From positions 101,254 through 165,253 of the forward strand of contig NZ_JOFH01000016.1 of the NCBI RefSeq assembly GCF_000721235.1: DNA of 64,000 nucleotides. The letters are read 5' to 3'. The translations under genes and the position numbers were made by a program. Source of the stretch: Streptomyces olivaceus. Lineage in GTDB: Bacteria; Actinomycetota; Actinomycetes; Streptomycetales; Streptomycetaceae. Below the pieces are notes generated by a model. It did no database searches, had not been told where the DNA came from, and saw only the letters and a program-made list of their open reading frames with translations. This document shows, one piece after another, positions 26,369 to 35,426 of the stretch (position 1 is the first letter of the stretch; every line of letters begins with the position of its first letter).

Positions 26369-26404
26369 CGAAGGCCTCCCGGACGTCCGGCCGGGGGGCC
26401 TTCG
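26369..26404 (+). terminator. Terminator after terD
   Basis: CGAAGGCCTCCCGG pairs with CCGGGGGGCCTTCG, with one G-T pair, around an 8-base loop, 27 bp after the terD stop. Confidence 0.85.
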
Positions 26405-26480
26405 GCGTGCTCGGCCACCAGCGACACGGGCCTGCTCGGCCGCCGCCGGGAAGCGGGCGCCGGCACCCGCCCCAACAGGC

Positions 26481-26494
26481 GTTTCACGTGAAAC
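26481..26494. promoter_or_regulatory. parS site for ParB chromosome partitioning
   Basis: GTTTCACGTGAAAC is a perfect copy of the 14-bp palindrome bound by ParB in Streptomyces, and matches the core of the bacterial parS consensus. It lies in the short gap before the peptidase gene, 19 bp from its GTG. Streptomyces parS sites cluster around oriC, so this suggests that the window is on an origin-proximal part of the chromosome. Confidence 0.93.
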
Positions 26495-26512
26495 GCCCCA
26501 TAGGATCACGAG

Positions 26513-27916
26513 GTGCGCACCCCCCGCCTGCTCGCGTCCGCCACCGCCCTCACCGCCCTCGCGGCGTGCGGTGGCGACGGCGCCGTCGGGGGCCGCCCCG
26601 GTGGCCCGGGTGCGGGCGACCCGTACTTCCCCGAGGCGGGCAACGGCGGTTACGACGTCGCCCACTACGACCTGAAGCTGGACTACGACCCGGGCACGGG
26701 GCGTCTCGCCGGCCTCGCGACGATCACCGCCCGTGCGACCCGCGGCCTGTCGGCCTTCAACCTGGACCTCAAGGGCCTCGACGTCGAGAAGGTCGCGGTC
26801 GGCGGGCGGGAGGCCCGCTCCCACCGGGCCGGGCAGGAGCTGACCGTGCGGCCGGCCGACGCGCTGGACGCCGGGGAGACGTTCCGGGTGACCGTCCGCT
26901 ACTCGGGCCGGCCGGTGACGGTCACCGACCCCGACGCCTCCGAGGAGGGCTGGCTGCGCACCGCCGACGGCGCGGTCGGGCTGGGGCAGCCGACGGGCTC
27001 GATGGCCTGGTTCCCCGGCAGCCACCACCCCTCCGACAAGGCGGCCTACGACCTCGCGGTGACCGTGCCGGAGGGCCTCGGCGCGGTCTCCGTCGGCGAG
27101 TTGCGCGGCGAACGGGCCCGCGCCGGCCGTACGACGTTCACCTGGCACGCCGCCGAGCCGGTGTCGAGCCACGTGGTCACGGTCGCCGTCGGCCGGTGGG
27201 AGACCGACCGCTCCCGCACCGGCGACGGCCTGCCGGTGTACACGGCCGTCGACCCGCAGCAGGCCGACGCGAGCCGCGAGGTCCTGGCCCGGATCCCCGA
27301 GATCATGGACTGGGCGCGGAAGAACTTCGGCCCCTACCCCTTCTCCTCCACCGGCGCGATCGTCGACCGCGCCGGGGACGCCGGGTACGCCCTGGAGACC
27401 CAGAACCGCCCCTACTTCCCCGGCGCCCCGGACACGGTCCTGCTCGTCCACGAACTGACCCACCAGTGGTTCGGGAACTCCGTCAGCCCGAAGACCTGGC
27501 GGGACATGTGGCTCAACGAGGGCTTCGCCACCTACGCGGAGTGGCTGTGGCAGGAGGACCACGGCGGCGACAGCGCGCAGCAGACGTTCGACGCGCTTTA
27601 CGACGGGACGTACTACCCGGACGAGGCCGCGAACGACGCGGTCTGGTCCTTCCCGCCCGCGGACCCGCCGGACGCCGCGCACATCTCCGCGAGCCCCGTC
27701 TACCAGCGCGGCGCGATGGTCCTCCACCAGATCCGCCGGGCCGTCGGCGACGACGCCTTCCGCGCCCTCCTGCGGGGCTGGGCCGCGGCCCACCGCCACG
27801 GCAACGCGGACACGGCCGACTTCACGGCGTACGTCGAGAAGTCGGCCCCGGACGAGGACTTCACGGAGATCTGGCGGACCTGGCTGCACGGCGAGGGCCG
27901 TCCGCGGCGGTCGTGA
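26513..27916 (+). CDS. M1 family aminopeptidase lipoprotein
   Basis: 467 residues. The N-terminal signal ends in a lipobox-like LAAC at about residues 16-19, so it should be anchored outside the membrane. The gluzincin site HELTHQWFGNS is followed by NEGFATYAEWLW, giving the HExxH plus Glu zinc ligands. M1 members cut N-terminal residues from peptides. It is shorter than full-size aminopeptidase N because it lacks the C-terminal helical domain. GAGGTG leaves little room for a ribosome site, and the start is set by the signal peptide. A parS site lies in its promoter. Confidence 0.92.
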   Translation: MRTPRLLASATALTALAACGGDGAVGGRPGGPGAGDPYFPEAGNGGYDVAHYDLKLDYDPGTGRLAGLATITARATRGLSAFNLDLKGLDVEKVAVGGREARSHRAGQELTVRPADALDAGETFRVTVRYSGRPVTVTDPDASEEGWLRTADGAVGLGQPTGSMAWFPGSHHPSDKAAYDLAVTVPEGLGAVSVGELRGERARAGRTTFTWHAAEPVSSHVVTVAVGRWETDRSRTGDGLPVYTAVDPQQADASREVLARIPEIMDWARKNFGPYPFSSTGAIVDRAGDAGYALETQNRPYFPGAPDTVLLVHELTHQWFGNSVSPKTWRDMWLNEGFATYAEWLWQEDHGGDSAQQTFDALYDGTYYPDEAANDAVWSFPPADPPDAAHISASPVYQRGAMVLHQIRRAVGDDAFRALLRGWAAAHRHGNADTADFTAYVEKSAPDEDFTEIWRTWLHGEGRPRRS

Positions 27917-27944
27917 GAGCGCCCGCCGCACGAGGCCGGGCAGG

Positions 27945-29003
27945 TCAGTCCAGGTCGGACAGGTCGAGGACGAAGCGGTGGCGTACGTCGCCGCGGCTCA
28001 GGCGGTCGAGGGCCTCGTTCACCCGGGCCGAGGGGAGGAGTTCGATGTCGGCCGTGATGCCGTGCGCGGCGCAGAAGGCGAGCATGGCGGCGGTCGACCC
28101 GCTGCCGCCGCTGCCCGCGGAGCTGAGCTTCTTGCGGCCCGCCAGCAGGTCGAAGGTCTCGACGGTGACCGGCCCGAGGTGTCCGACGCTGCTGAGGGTG
28201 CCGTCCAGGGCGACCATGCGCAGGTAGGGGCCGAGGTCGTGCGGAGCGGGGACGGTGTCGACGAGGATGTCGAACCGGTCGCGGGCGGCGGCCGTCTGCT
28301 CCGGGTCGGTGGAGACGACGACTCCGTGGGCGCCGAGGGCACGCGCGTCGCCGGCCTTTTCCGGTGAGCGGGTGATCACGGTGGTGTCGGCGCCGAGGGC
28401 GACGGCGAACTTGACCGCGAGGTGGCCGAGTCCGCCGAGCCCCGCCACCGCGACGCGGGTGCCGGGTCCGGCGCCGAGGGCCCGCAGGGGCTCCCAGACG
28501 GTGATGCCGGCGCACAGCAGGGGTGCGGCGCCGGCAGGGTCGAGGCCGGCGGGGAGGGCGTACGCGAACCGCTCGCGGACGACGTACTCCCGGGAGTAGC
28601 CGCCGAGGGTGGTGGAGCCGTCGACGCGGTCGGTGCCGCCGTAGGTCAGGGTCGGGAAGTCGTGGCAGAAGTTCTCCTGGCCGGCCCGGCACATCGCGCA
28701 CGCGCCGCAGGAGTCGACGATGTTGCCGACCGCGACCGGATCGCCCGTGCGGAAGGCGGTGACCCCGGGTCCCGTGGCGGTCACCACGCCGGTGAACTCG
28801 TGGCCGGGGACGAGGGGGCCGCCCTGGCCGCCGTCGGTGTCGCGTCCCCGGACGGCGTGCAGGTCCGTGTGGCAGACGCCGCAGTAGTCCACCCGGACGG
28901 CGAGGTCGTCGGGGCGCAGGTCGCGCCGCTCCAGCGGCGCCCGCCGCAACACCGTCGCCGTACCGTCCGTGCTCTTCGCCTGCCAGCCCGCAGTGGTCCT
29001 CAT
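27945..29003 (-). CDS. Zinc-dependent alcohol dehydrogenase
   Basis: A 352-residue MDR-family enzyme. The catalytic zinc site is CGVCHTDLH and GHEFTG; the structural zinc lobe CGACAMCRAGQENFC is complete; the nucleotide fold has VAGLGGLGHLAVKFA. It resembles the CAD/YahK-type NADP(H) aldehyde reductases. GGGAG lies about 8 bases before the ATG. It is divergent from a TetR gene with shared repeats between them, so it is probably induced when that repressor binds an aldehyde or related ligand. Substrate not evident. Confidence 0.93.
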   Translation of the reverse strand: MRTTAGWQAKSTDGTATVLRRAPLERRDLRPDDLAVRVDYCGVCHTDLHAVRGRDTDGGQGGPLVPGHEFTGVVTATGPGVTAFRTGDPVAVGNIVDSCGACAMCRAGQENFCHDFPTLTYGGTDRVDGSTTLGGYSREYVVRERFAYALPAGLDPAGAAPLLCAGITVWEPLRALGAGPGTRVAVAGLGGLGHLAVKFAVALGADTTVITRSPEKAGDARALGAHGVVVSTDPEQTAAARDRFDILVDTVPAPHDLGPYLRMVALDGTLSSVGHLGPVTVETFDLLAGRKKLSSAGSGGSGSTAAMLAFCAAHGITADIELLPSARVNEALDRLSRGDVRHRFVLDLSDLD

Positions 29004-29022
29004 GACATCGCTCCCGCTCTGC

Positions 29023-29090
29023 AAACAGACTGTTCTGTCTGTTTGACGGTAGACGCATCCCGCGAGCAAGGCAAACCAACTGTTCTGTTT
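29023..29090. promoter_or_regulatory. Paired operator between adh and tetR
   Basis: AAACAGAC (29023-29030) and GTCTGTTT (29037-29044) are perfect arms around TGTTCT. A second, weaker copy, AAACCAACTGTTCTGTTT, lies at 29073-29090. Both share ACTGTTCTGT or GACTGTTCTGTC and sit between divergent start codons, where the adjacent TetR protein would repress both genes. Confidence 0.72.
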
Positions 29091-29112
29091 CGCGGTGCGG
29101 TACCCTGCGGGC

Positions 29113-29718
29113 ATGCCCGACCTGCCCGACCGGCCCCTGACCTCGCGCGGAGCCGCCACCCACCGGCGCATCCTGGACGTCGCGACGCGGGAGTTCGCCG
29201 AGCACGGGATCGCCGGGGCGCGGATCGAGCGGATCGTCGCCGCCGCGCACACCAACAAGGCGCAGCTGTACGCCTACTTCGGCAGCAAGGACGGGCTCTT
29301 CGACGCGATCTTCTTCGCGTCACTGGACCGGATCGTGAACGTCGTGCCGATCGACGCCGACGACCTGGCGGACTGGGCCGTGCGCCTCTACGACGAGTAC
29401 CTGCGCCGCCCCGATCTCATCCGGCTGGCCACCTGGGCGCGGCTGGAGCGGCGTCCGACGGGGCACCTGGTCGACGGCGCCGACCGCCGCGACGACGCCA
29501 AACTGCGGGCCATCGCCGAGGCCCAGGCGGCGGGGCGGGTGCGCCGGGGGGACCCGTTCGACGTGCTGGCGCTCGTCATCGCCATGTCCATGGCCTGGTC
29601 ACCGGTCAGCAACGTCTACGCGGCGACCGCCGGGGAGCCCGCGGAAGAGCACGAACGCCGTCGCGCCCTGCTGCGCGACACGGTCCGCCGCGCCACGGCG
29701 GCCGCGACGCCGGGCTGA
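29113..29718 (+). CDS. TetR/AcrR family regulator
   Basis: 201 residues. The helix-turn-helix is in GARIERIVAAAHTNKAQLYAYFGSKDGLF. The C-terminal domain is helical, with RLATWARLERRPTG typical of a TetR_C group found next to oxidoreductases. ATG at 29113 fits the family N-terminus; an in-frame GTG at 29095 is possible. Its likely target is the repeat pair upstream, controlling itself and the alcohol dehydrogenase. Confidence 0.92.
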   Translation: MPDLPDRPLTSRGAATHRRILDVATREFAEHGIAGARIERIVAAAHTNKAQLYAYFGSKDGLFDAIFFASLDRIVNVVPIDADDLADWAVRLYDEYLRRPDLIRLATWARLERRPTGHLVDGADRRDDAKLRAIAEAQAAGRVRRGDPFDVLALVIAMSMAWSPVSNVYAATAGEPAEEHERRRALLRDTVRRATAAATPG

Positions 29719-29743
29719 CCGCGTCCGGCGCGGCCCGCGGCGC

Positions 29744-31489
29744 TCAGGCGGTCCCGGCGACGCGCTTGCGCTGGAGCGAGGTGAGCCGGGTGACGAAGAG
29801 CAGGGCGAACACGGCGCTCACGACACCGAGGAAGCTGCTGGCCTGGCCGTTGAAGGCGCTCACCATGGCGTCCCCGGCGAACTCCGCCTCGTCCCAGCTG
29901 CTGTAGTCGTTCAGCGACATCCCGAGCTCGAAGAGCCAGAGCCACCACCAGGTGTGCAGCAGCCACCGCCCGGCACCCCGCGGACTGCCCGTCGTCGCCG
30001 TCCAGATGTCGTTGGCGATCTGCTTGGGCATGAAGACGTTGACGACGGGGATGAACCAGGAGCCCACCGCCAGACCGAGCCGGTAGCGGATGCGGCCCGG
30101 CGCGAAGGACTCGGCGTTCTGCCGCACGCGGCGGAACCAGAGCACCCACACGATCACCAGCGCGAGCTGCAGCGCCCCGAGCGCGATGTCGGCCGCCAGA
30201 TTCAGGGCCCGCAGCGACGTGAAGTTGCCGACGGATCTGGTGGTCGCCCCTTCGGACAGCCCGCCGAGCCGGGTGTAGGTCTCCGTGAGGAGGTTGAACC
30301 GGGCCAGGGACAGCCCGGTGAACAGGATGAACAGCACCTGCAGCGCCGTGCCGAGCGGCTTCGCCGAGCGCGCGGCCGACGGGCCGTACGGCGAGGGAGT
30401 GGCGGGCCCGGGTCCGGGAGGCGGGGTGGAGTAAGGCGACGGCTGGGCGAACCCCGGGCCCGCCGCGTACGGCGAGGGGCCCTGCCACGGCGGCGGCGTC
30501 GACGGGCTGTACGGCGAGGGCGGCGGGCCGAAGCCCCCGGCGGGCGCCCCGACCGGGACCCGGTCCTCCGGGTCCTCGCTGTCCAGGAGCTGGACGGCGT
30601 GCCGGCCCAGCTCGGCCAGCACCTCGCCGGGCAGCCAGGCGCGGCCCGGTGCGGCGTCCGCGCCCTCCAGGTCCTCGATCGACGTCAGCAGGTCGTCCAG
30701 CGTGGTGCGCTTCTCGGGGTCCTTGACCAGGCAGCCCGCGATCAGGCCCTGCCAGGGCTCGGAGATCCCGGTCAGGTTCGCCTCTTCGGTCGCGATGCGG
30801 AAGAGCAGCGCGTGCATCCCGCTCTCGTCGGTGCCGAAGGGCATCCGGCCGGTCGCGGCGTAGGCCAGCACCGCGCCGAGGCAGAAGACGTCACTCGCGT
30901 AGGACACCTTCTCCCCGCGCACCTGCTCGGGCGACATGAAGCCGGGCGACCCCACGACGGCACCGGCCGCGGTGAGTCCCTCGGCGGACTGCGTGGACAC
31001 GTCCAGCGCGCGGGCGATGCCGAAGTCGATGACGCGGGGTCCGTCGATCGTGACCAGGACGTTGGAGGGCTTGAGGTCGCGGTGCACGAGACCGGCGGCG
31101 TGGATGGCCTGCAGCGCCCGCACCAGCCCGGCGGCCAGCACCCGCAGGGTGGAGGGCGGCAGCGGCCCGTACTGCCGGTCGACGACCTCGGCGAGCGAGG
31201 GCCCGGCGACGTACCCGGTGGCGACCCACGGGGTCGACGCCTCGGTGTCGGCGTCCAGCACGGGCGCGGTCCACTCGCCGCCGACGCGCTGCGCGGCCTT
31301 CACCTCCTGGGAGAAGCGCCGCCGGAAGTCCGGCATGCGGGCCAGCTCCTCCCGGACGGTCTTGACGGCCACCGTCCGGCCCCGGTCGGAGCGCGCCAGG
31401 TACACCCGGCCCATGCCGCCTTCGCCGAGTCTGCCGAGCAGCCGGTACCTGCCGATCCGTTCGGGATCGCCCGGTATCAACCCGTCCAT
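29744..31489 (-). CDS. Ser/Thr protein kinase fused to a DUF4328 membrane domain
   Basis: 581 residues. An N-terminal kinase domain (about 10-270) has LGEGGMGRVYLARS, the Lys in VAVKTV, HRDLKPSNVLV and DFGIAR, all needed for activity. A Pro/Ser/Tyr linker follows. The C-terminal third has several membrane helices in the DUF4328 pattern (ALQVLFILFTGLSLARF, ALQLALVIVWVLWF, FIPVVNVFMPKQIANDIW, SAVFALLFVTRL). In most Streptomyces kinases a single helix leads to an external sensor; here the membrane domain itself is probably the sensor. ATG 31489 has GGGAG 5 bases upstream; the upstream frame is non-coding. Confidence 0.92.
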   Translation of the reverse strand: MDGLIPGDPERIGRYRLLGRLGEGGMGRVYLARSDRGRTVAVKTVREELARMPDFRRRFSQEVKAAQRVGGEWTAPVLDADTEASTPWVATGYVAGPSLAEVVDRQYGPLPPSTLRVLAAGLVRALQAIHAAGLVHRDLKPSNVLVTIDGPRVIDFGIARALDVSTQSAEGLTAAGAVVGSPGFMSPEQVRGEKVSYASDVFCLGAVLAYAATGRMPFGTDESGMHALLFRIATEEANLTGISEPWQGLIAGCLVKDPEKRTTLDDLLTSIEDLEGADAAPGRAWLPGEVLAELGRHAVQLLDSEDPEDRVPVGAPAGGFGPPPSPYSPSTPPPWQGPSPYAAGPGFAQPSPYSTPPPGPGPATPSPYGPSAARSAKPLGTALQVLFILFTGLSLARFNLLTETYTRLGGLSEGATTRSVGNFTSLRALNLAADIALGALQLALVIVWVLWFRRVRQNAESFAPGRIRYRLGLAVGSWFIPVVNVFMPKQIANDIWTATTGSPRGAGRWLLHTWWWLWLFELGMSLNDYSSWDEAEFAGDAMVSAFNGQASSFLGVVSAVFALLFVTRLTSLQRKRVAGTA

Positions 31490-31716
31490 GCTTGCTCCCT
31501 CTCCCCCGGCGACACCGTGCGCACCGGGATTACGCACGAGGATAGGGACAGGAGGTGCCTGTGGAAAACCCGGTACGCCCGGGGCGGTTGGGGCGTTCGT
31601 CCACTCCCGGCCACGGATGCGGTGAACGCCCTCCCGCATCCGCCCCGGGTGCGCCCCGGCGTCCGCGGCACCCTCCGCGTCCGCGTCCGGCCCCGCGTCC
31701 GTGACACCATCGCCGC

Positions 31717-32217
31717 GTGCTCGACATCGGCTACGCCCTCTCCACCCGCTTCCCCGACCCGCCCCAGACGGACTACCGCCGCGCGGACGTCCGTGCCCTG
31801 CGGCACGACCTGTTCTGCGGGGACGTGTACCTCGCCGACACCGAGGCGGACCGGGAACTGTCCACAGCCTGGGGATGGGTGCCGGTGCTCGACTTCGCGT
31901 GGGCGCTGTGCGACATCGCGGAGCGCGTCGACCGGGACCCGGCGGGCTCCCGGGCGGCCCGGCCGCAGCGGGCGGAACTGGACTTCACCGAGTCCGCCGA
32001 CCGCCTGCTCTTCGAGCGCCGCTTCGGCTGGGTCGACATCGAGGCGGAGTGGCTGCCGGCCTCCGAGCCCCCGCTCTCCTTCTCCCACGCCGAACTCCGC
32101 CGCGAGGCCCGCGACTTCCTCCAGGACCTGCTCGCCGACCTCACGGACCTCCACGAGGACCTGTCCGACAACCCGGCGGTCTGGACCCTGCAGGCCCGCT
32201 TTCCGCGGATCGCGTGA
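31717..32217 (+). CDS. Hypothetical protein, 166 aa
   Basis: Starts at a GTG (MLDIGYALSTRF). It is acidic and rich in Trp, Phe and Asp, for example GWGWVPVLDFAWALCDI written here in part as WGWVPVLDFAWALCDI, and ends in a long helical segment (ARDFLQDLLADLTDLHEDLS). It resembles small cytoplasmic immunity-like or DUF proteins of Streptomyces, but I cannot name the family. It stands alone between a kinase gene and a glycosyltransferase gene, divergent from the kinase. No membrane or export signals. Confidence 0.75.
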   Translation: MLDIGYALSTRFPDPPQTDYRRADVRALRHDLFCGDVYLADTEADRELSTAWGWVPVLDFAWALCDIAERVDRDPAGSRAARPQRAELDFTESADRLLFERRFGWVDIEAEWLPASEPPLSFSHAELRREARDFLQDLLADLTDLHEDLSDNPAVWTLQARFPRIA

Positions 32218-32323
32218 CGGCCCCGGTCCGGCCCCGGCCGGCGACTGCCGCCTGCGTGTCGGCCCCGCTCGGCAGCGATGCTTGAATTGGACCGTTGTTC
32301 CTGATCCAGCAAGGAGATGTGCC

Positions 32324-33097
32324 GTGCCCCTGGTGTCTGTCGTGATGCCCGTGTACAACTCGGCCGCCACCCTCGGCGCGGCCGTCCGGTCGGTACTCAC
32401 GCAGACCCACGGCGACCTGGAGCTACTGGTCACCGACGATCAGTCCTCCGACGGCTCCATGGACCTGCTGCGCGAGTTCGCCGCCCGGGACGAGCGGGTC
32501 CTGCCGGAGTCCGCACCCGAGCGGGGCGGTGCGGGCCGGGCCCGCAACCTCGCCATCGAGCGGGCCCGCGGGGACTACATCGCCTTCCTGGACTCGGACG
32601 ACATGTGGCTGCCGGAGAAGACCGAGAAGCAGCTCGCCTTCGCCGCGGAAGGCCGTGCGCCGCTGACGTTCACCTCGTACTTCAAGATGGACGCCGACTA
32701 CGACGGCGAGAGCACCGACTGGGTCCCGAACGGCCGGGTGATCCGTGCGCGGGAGCACGTGGACTACCGCGCCATGCTGGTCCAGGACCACATCGGTGCT
32801 CTCACCGCCATGTACGACCACAAGGCCCTGGGCACGAGGCTGATGCCGGAGATGCGCAAGCGCCAGGACTACGCCCTGTGGCTGTCGATCATGCGGGACG
32901 GCGCCGACGCCCGCGGGCTGGCCGAGCCGCTCGCGGTGTACAGGGCGAACCAGGCGGGGTCGCTGTCCTCCAACAAGCTCTCGCTGGTGCAGTACAACTG
33001 GGCCCTGTACCGCGAGCACGAGCACCTGTCGGTCCCGCGGGCGACCCGCGCACTGGCCGGCGCCGCGTGGCAGTCGCTGCGCAACTCGCGCGTCTAG
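32324..33097 (+). CDS. Family 2 glycosyltransferase
   Basis: 257 residues of the GT-A fold. Seen are the start VSVVMPVYNSAATLGAAVRS, the nucleotide-site VTDDQSSDGS and the metal motif FLDSDDMW, followed by EMRKRQDYALWLSIMRDG, which matches the ED/QD acceptor-site region of TuaG/WcaA-like enzymes. AAGGAG lies 7 bases before the GTG. It has no membrane helices. The likely product is a cell-surface glycan; partner genes are not adjacent. Confidence 0.92.
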   Translation: MPLVSVVMPVYNSAATLGAAVRSVLTQTHGDLELLVTDDQSSDGSMDLLREFAARDERVLPESAPERGGAGRARNLAIERARGDYIAFLDSDDMWLPEKTEKQLAFAAEGRAPLTFTSYFKMDADYDGESTDWVPNGRVIRAREHVDYRAMLVQDHIGALTAMYDHKALGTRLMPEMRKRQDYALWLSIMRDGADARGLAEPLAVYRANQAGSLSSNKLSLVQYNWALYREHEHLSVPRATRALAGAAWQSLRNSRV

Positions 33098-33179
33098 GCG
33101 GCACCTCCGCGGGTCACCTGCGCGCGAACGGAATCCGCGGGCGGTGATGCCGCCCGGGTGGGCGGACGAGCGGCCCGGC

Positions 33180-34160
33180 TCAGTGGCCGATGACGACCTT
33201 CCCGAAGCGCGGTCCCCGCTCGAAGTGGGCGAACGCCTCGGATGCCTGGTCGAAGGGGAAGACACGGTCGATGACGGGCCGGAGCGTGCTTCGGCCGAGG
33301 GCCCCGTTCATCCGCTCGAAGTCGCTGCGGCTGCCCACGCTGATCGACCTGAGGGTCGCGGCCCGGCGGAAGAAGTGGGTCACGTCCATGTCGTTGCCCG
33401 ACGCGAGGTTGCCGACCAGGGCGATCTGGCCGCCGTGGGCGACGGCCTCGACGGACTGCGGGAGGGTACCGGCGCCGCCGATCTCCAGGACGCGTTCCAC
33501 GCCGCCGCCGGTGAGCTCCCGCACCCGCGCGCCCCATCGCGGTGTCTCCCGGTAGTTGACGACGTCGGCCGCACCGAGCGCGCGGAGGCGCTCGGCCTTG
33601 TCGTCGTCGGACGTCGTGGCCACCACACGTGCGCCGGCCAGGCGGGCGAACTGCAACGCGAAGACCGACACACCGCCCGAGCCCTGGACGAGCAGGGTGT
33701 CGCCCGGCCCGACCCCGGCCACCGCCGACCACGCGGTGAGCGCGGCGCACGGCAGCGTGGCCGCCTCCTCGAAGGAGAGCCGGTCGGGGATGCGGACCAG
33801 GCTCTGCTGGTCGAGGACGACGTGATCGCTGAGCCACCCGTCGCGCTGCGTGCCACGCAGCGCCCCCCATCCGGGGAACGGGCCGTACACCCAGGTGGGA
33901 TGGAAGGTGCCCGCGACCCGGTCGCCGACCCGGAACCGCGAGACCCCGTCCCCGACGGCCTCGACGACGCCCGCGCCGTCGGAGAGCGGGACGCGTCCCC
34001 GTACGTCGACGGAGTAGCTGTCGGAGACGATGAGCCGATCGCGGGCGTTGAGCGAGGTGGCCCTGACCTTCACCAGCACCTCACCCGCCGACGGATCGGG
34101 TACCGGGCGGTCGGTGGTGAGCGCCAGGCCACCACCCGCCCGCACCGTGAATGCACGCAT
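33180..34160 (-). CDS. Quinone oxidoreductase-like (zinc-free MDR) dehydrogenase
   Basis: 326 residues of the medium-chain dehydrogenase fold. The N-terminal GroES-like domain lacks the catalytic Cys/His zinc ligands (VRATSLNARDRLIV, PLSDGAGVV), which marks the zinc-independent quinone reductase/enoyl reductase branch. The cofactor fold is LVQGSGGVSVFALQFARL. GAGAGG lies 6 bases before the ATG. It is divergent from an AraC regulator with an inverted repeat between, so this is probably a regulator/target pair. Substrate unknown. Confidence 0.9.
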   Translation of the reverse strand: MRAFTVRAGGGLALTTDRPVPDPSAGEVLVKVRATSLNARDRLIVSDSYSVDVRGRVPLSDGAGVVEAVGDGVSRFRVGDRVAGTFHPTWVYGPFPGWGALRGTQRDGWLSDHVVLDQQSLVRIPDRLSFEEAATLPCAALTAWSAVAGVGPGDTLLVQGSGGVSVFALQFARLAGARVVATTSDDDKAERLRALGAADVVNYRETPRWGARVRELTGGGVERVLEIGGAGTLPQSVEAVAHGGQIALVGNLASGNDMDVTHFFRRAATLRSISVGSRSDFERMNGALGRSTLRPVIDRVFPFDQASEAFAHFERGPRFGKVVIGH

Positions 34161-34204
34161 GCGCGGCCTCTCTTTCGTGAACTCCCGCCACGGTAGGCTG
34201 ACGG

Positions 34205-34235
34205 TTCTGGACGATCGGCATCTTTCCGTCCAGAA
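34205..34235. promoter_or_regulatory. Inverted repeat in the MDR/AraC shared promoter
   Basis: TTCTGGACG (34205-34213) and CGTCCAGAA (34227-34235) are perfect 9-bp arms separated by 13 bases; a third partial arm, GCGTCCAGG, lies at 34247-34255. The 102-bp gap separates two divergent genes, so these are probably sites for the adjacent AraC-type regulator. Confidence 0.6.
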
Positions 34236-34262
34236 TTTGATGCAGAGCGTCCAGGAGGTTCC

Positions 34263-35213
34263 GTGGATCCGGTCGACGACCTCCTCGCCACGATGAGGAT
34301 CGAGGACGCGCGATATGTCCGAGTGGAAGCGAACGCGCCGTGGGGCGTCTCGTTCCCCCCACGGCACCTGGCCCGGCTGATCCTCGTCTCAGACGGCTCG
34401 TGCCGGCTCGACTCGGACGTCCTGGACCGGCCGCAGCGCCTGGAGCCGAACGACTGCTTCCTGGTCCGCGCGGGCGTGGGCTTCACCCTGCGGGACGCGG
34501 ACGACAGCGAGATCCTCGACTGCGACGACCTGGCGGCTCGGGCATCCGGTCACCAGGTACGAGTCGGAGGGGACGGCGAGCCGACCCGGATCCTCTCCAC
34601 TCGCTTCACTTTCGACGCCGTCGCCGCCGAACCGCTCTTCGCGCTCCTGCCGCCCTTGTTCCGGCTGCCCCCGGACGACGCCTCCGGCGAGCTGCTGCGT
34701 GCCACGTTCGAGCTCATCGAGCACGAGAGCTCGGCCCGTCGGCTCGGCGCCGGATTCGTCATGGGCCGTCTGTCCGACGCGCTCTTCGTCCAGGCCCTGC
34801 GCACCTGCTGCGCGGACGTCGGGAGCGGCAGCGTCGGCTGGGTCGCCGCCCTCCGGGATCCCCGACTGGCCCTCGCCATGCAGGAGTTGCACGCCGATCT
34901 GAGCCGTTCGTGGACGGTCGGCGAGCTGGCCCGAACCGCGGGGATGTCCCGCTCGGCGTTCGCCACACTGTTCAGGGAACGGACGGGCGACACCCCGCTG
35001 AGCTACCTCACGGCATGGCGCATGTACCGGGTGAAAGTCCTGCTTCGCGAGACCCCGCTGAGCGTTCAGGAGATCGCCGTCAGGGTCGGCTACGACACCG
35101 GCACCGCCCTGGGCCGGGCTTTCTCGAAGCGGGAAGGCGTCTCGCCCGGAACCTGGCGGAAGACGGTCCGGGGAGCGGGTGGCCAAGAGCCCTCTTCACC
35201 GAGGCAGACATAG
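34263..35213 (+). CDS. AraC family transcriptional regulator (cupin type)
   Basis: 316 residues. The first 200 form a cupin-like ligand domain (for example APWGVSFPPRHLARLILV and LEPNDCFLVRAG). The C-terminal 100 hold two helix-turn-helix units, WTVGELARTAGMSRSAFA and LSVQEIAVRVGYDTGTALGR, with the usual GVSPGTWRK ending. AGGAGG lies just upstream of the GTG. It likely controls the divergent dehydrogenase gene, and possibly the SDR and hydrolase genes to its right. Confidence 0.92.
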   Translation: MDPVDDLLATMRIEDARYVRVEANAPWGVSFPPRHLARLILVSDGSCRLDSDVLDRPQRLEPNDCFLVRAGVGFTLRDADDSEILDCDDLAARASGHQVRVGGDGEPTRILSTRFTFDAVAAEPLFALLPPLFRLPPDDASGELLRATFELIEHESSARRLGAGFVMGRLSDALFVQALRTCCADVGSGSVGWVAALRDPRLALAMQELHADLSRSWTVGELARTAGMSRSAFATLFRERTGDTPLSYLTAWRMYRVKVLLRETPLSVQEIAVRVGYDTGTALGRAFSKREGVSPGTWRKTVRGAGGQEPSSPRQT

Positions 35214-35254
35214 AGAATACCAATACAGGTCATGCAGTGAGGCTATTTTTCTCT

Positions 35255-35270
35255 ATGGCCGATCGGTCAT
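35255..35270. promoter_or_regulatory. Palindrome upstream of the SDR gene
   Basis: ATGGCCGATCGGTCAT is palindromic except for one base in each arm. Its CCGATCGG core equals that of the operator at 2257-2278, which stands before a related SDR gene. The surrounding 213-bp gap (35214-35426) is unusually A/T-rich for this window (a run of TATTTTTCTCTATGG), consistent with a promoter. Confidence 0.5.
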
Positions 35271-35426
35271 ACCGTGGTCCGTACCCAGGGCAGCCGCCGG
35301 GACAGGAAGACCGCGGAGCAGCGGTCTTTCTCCGCTGATCGGCAAGTCCCGCGGTGCCGGTCGCGCGAAGAGGATTCGGCAGAGTCCCGCGTCCGGTGCC
35401 GACTGCCTCGACCGAAGGAGAAAGCT

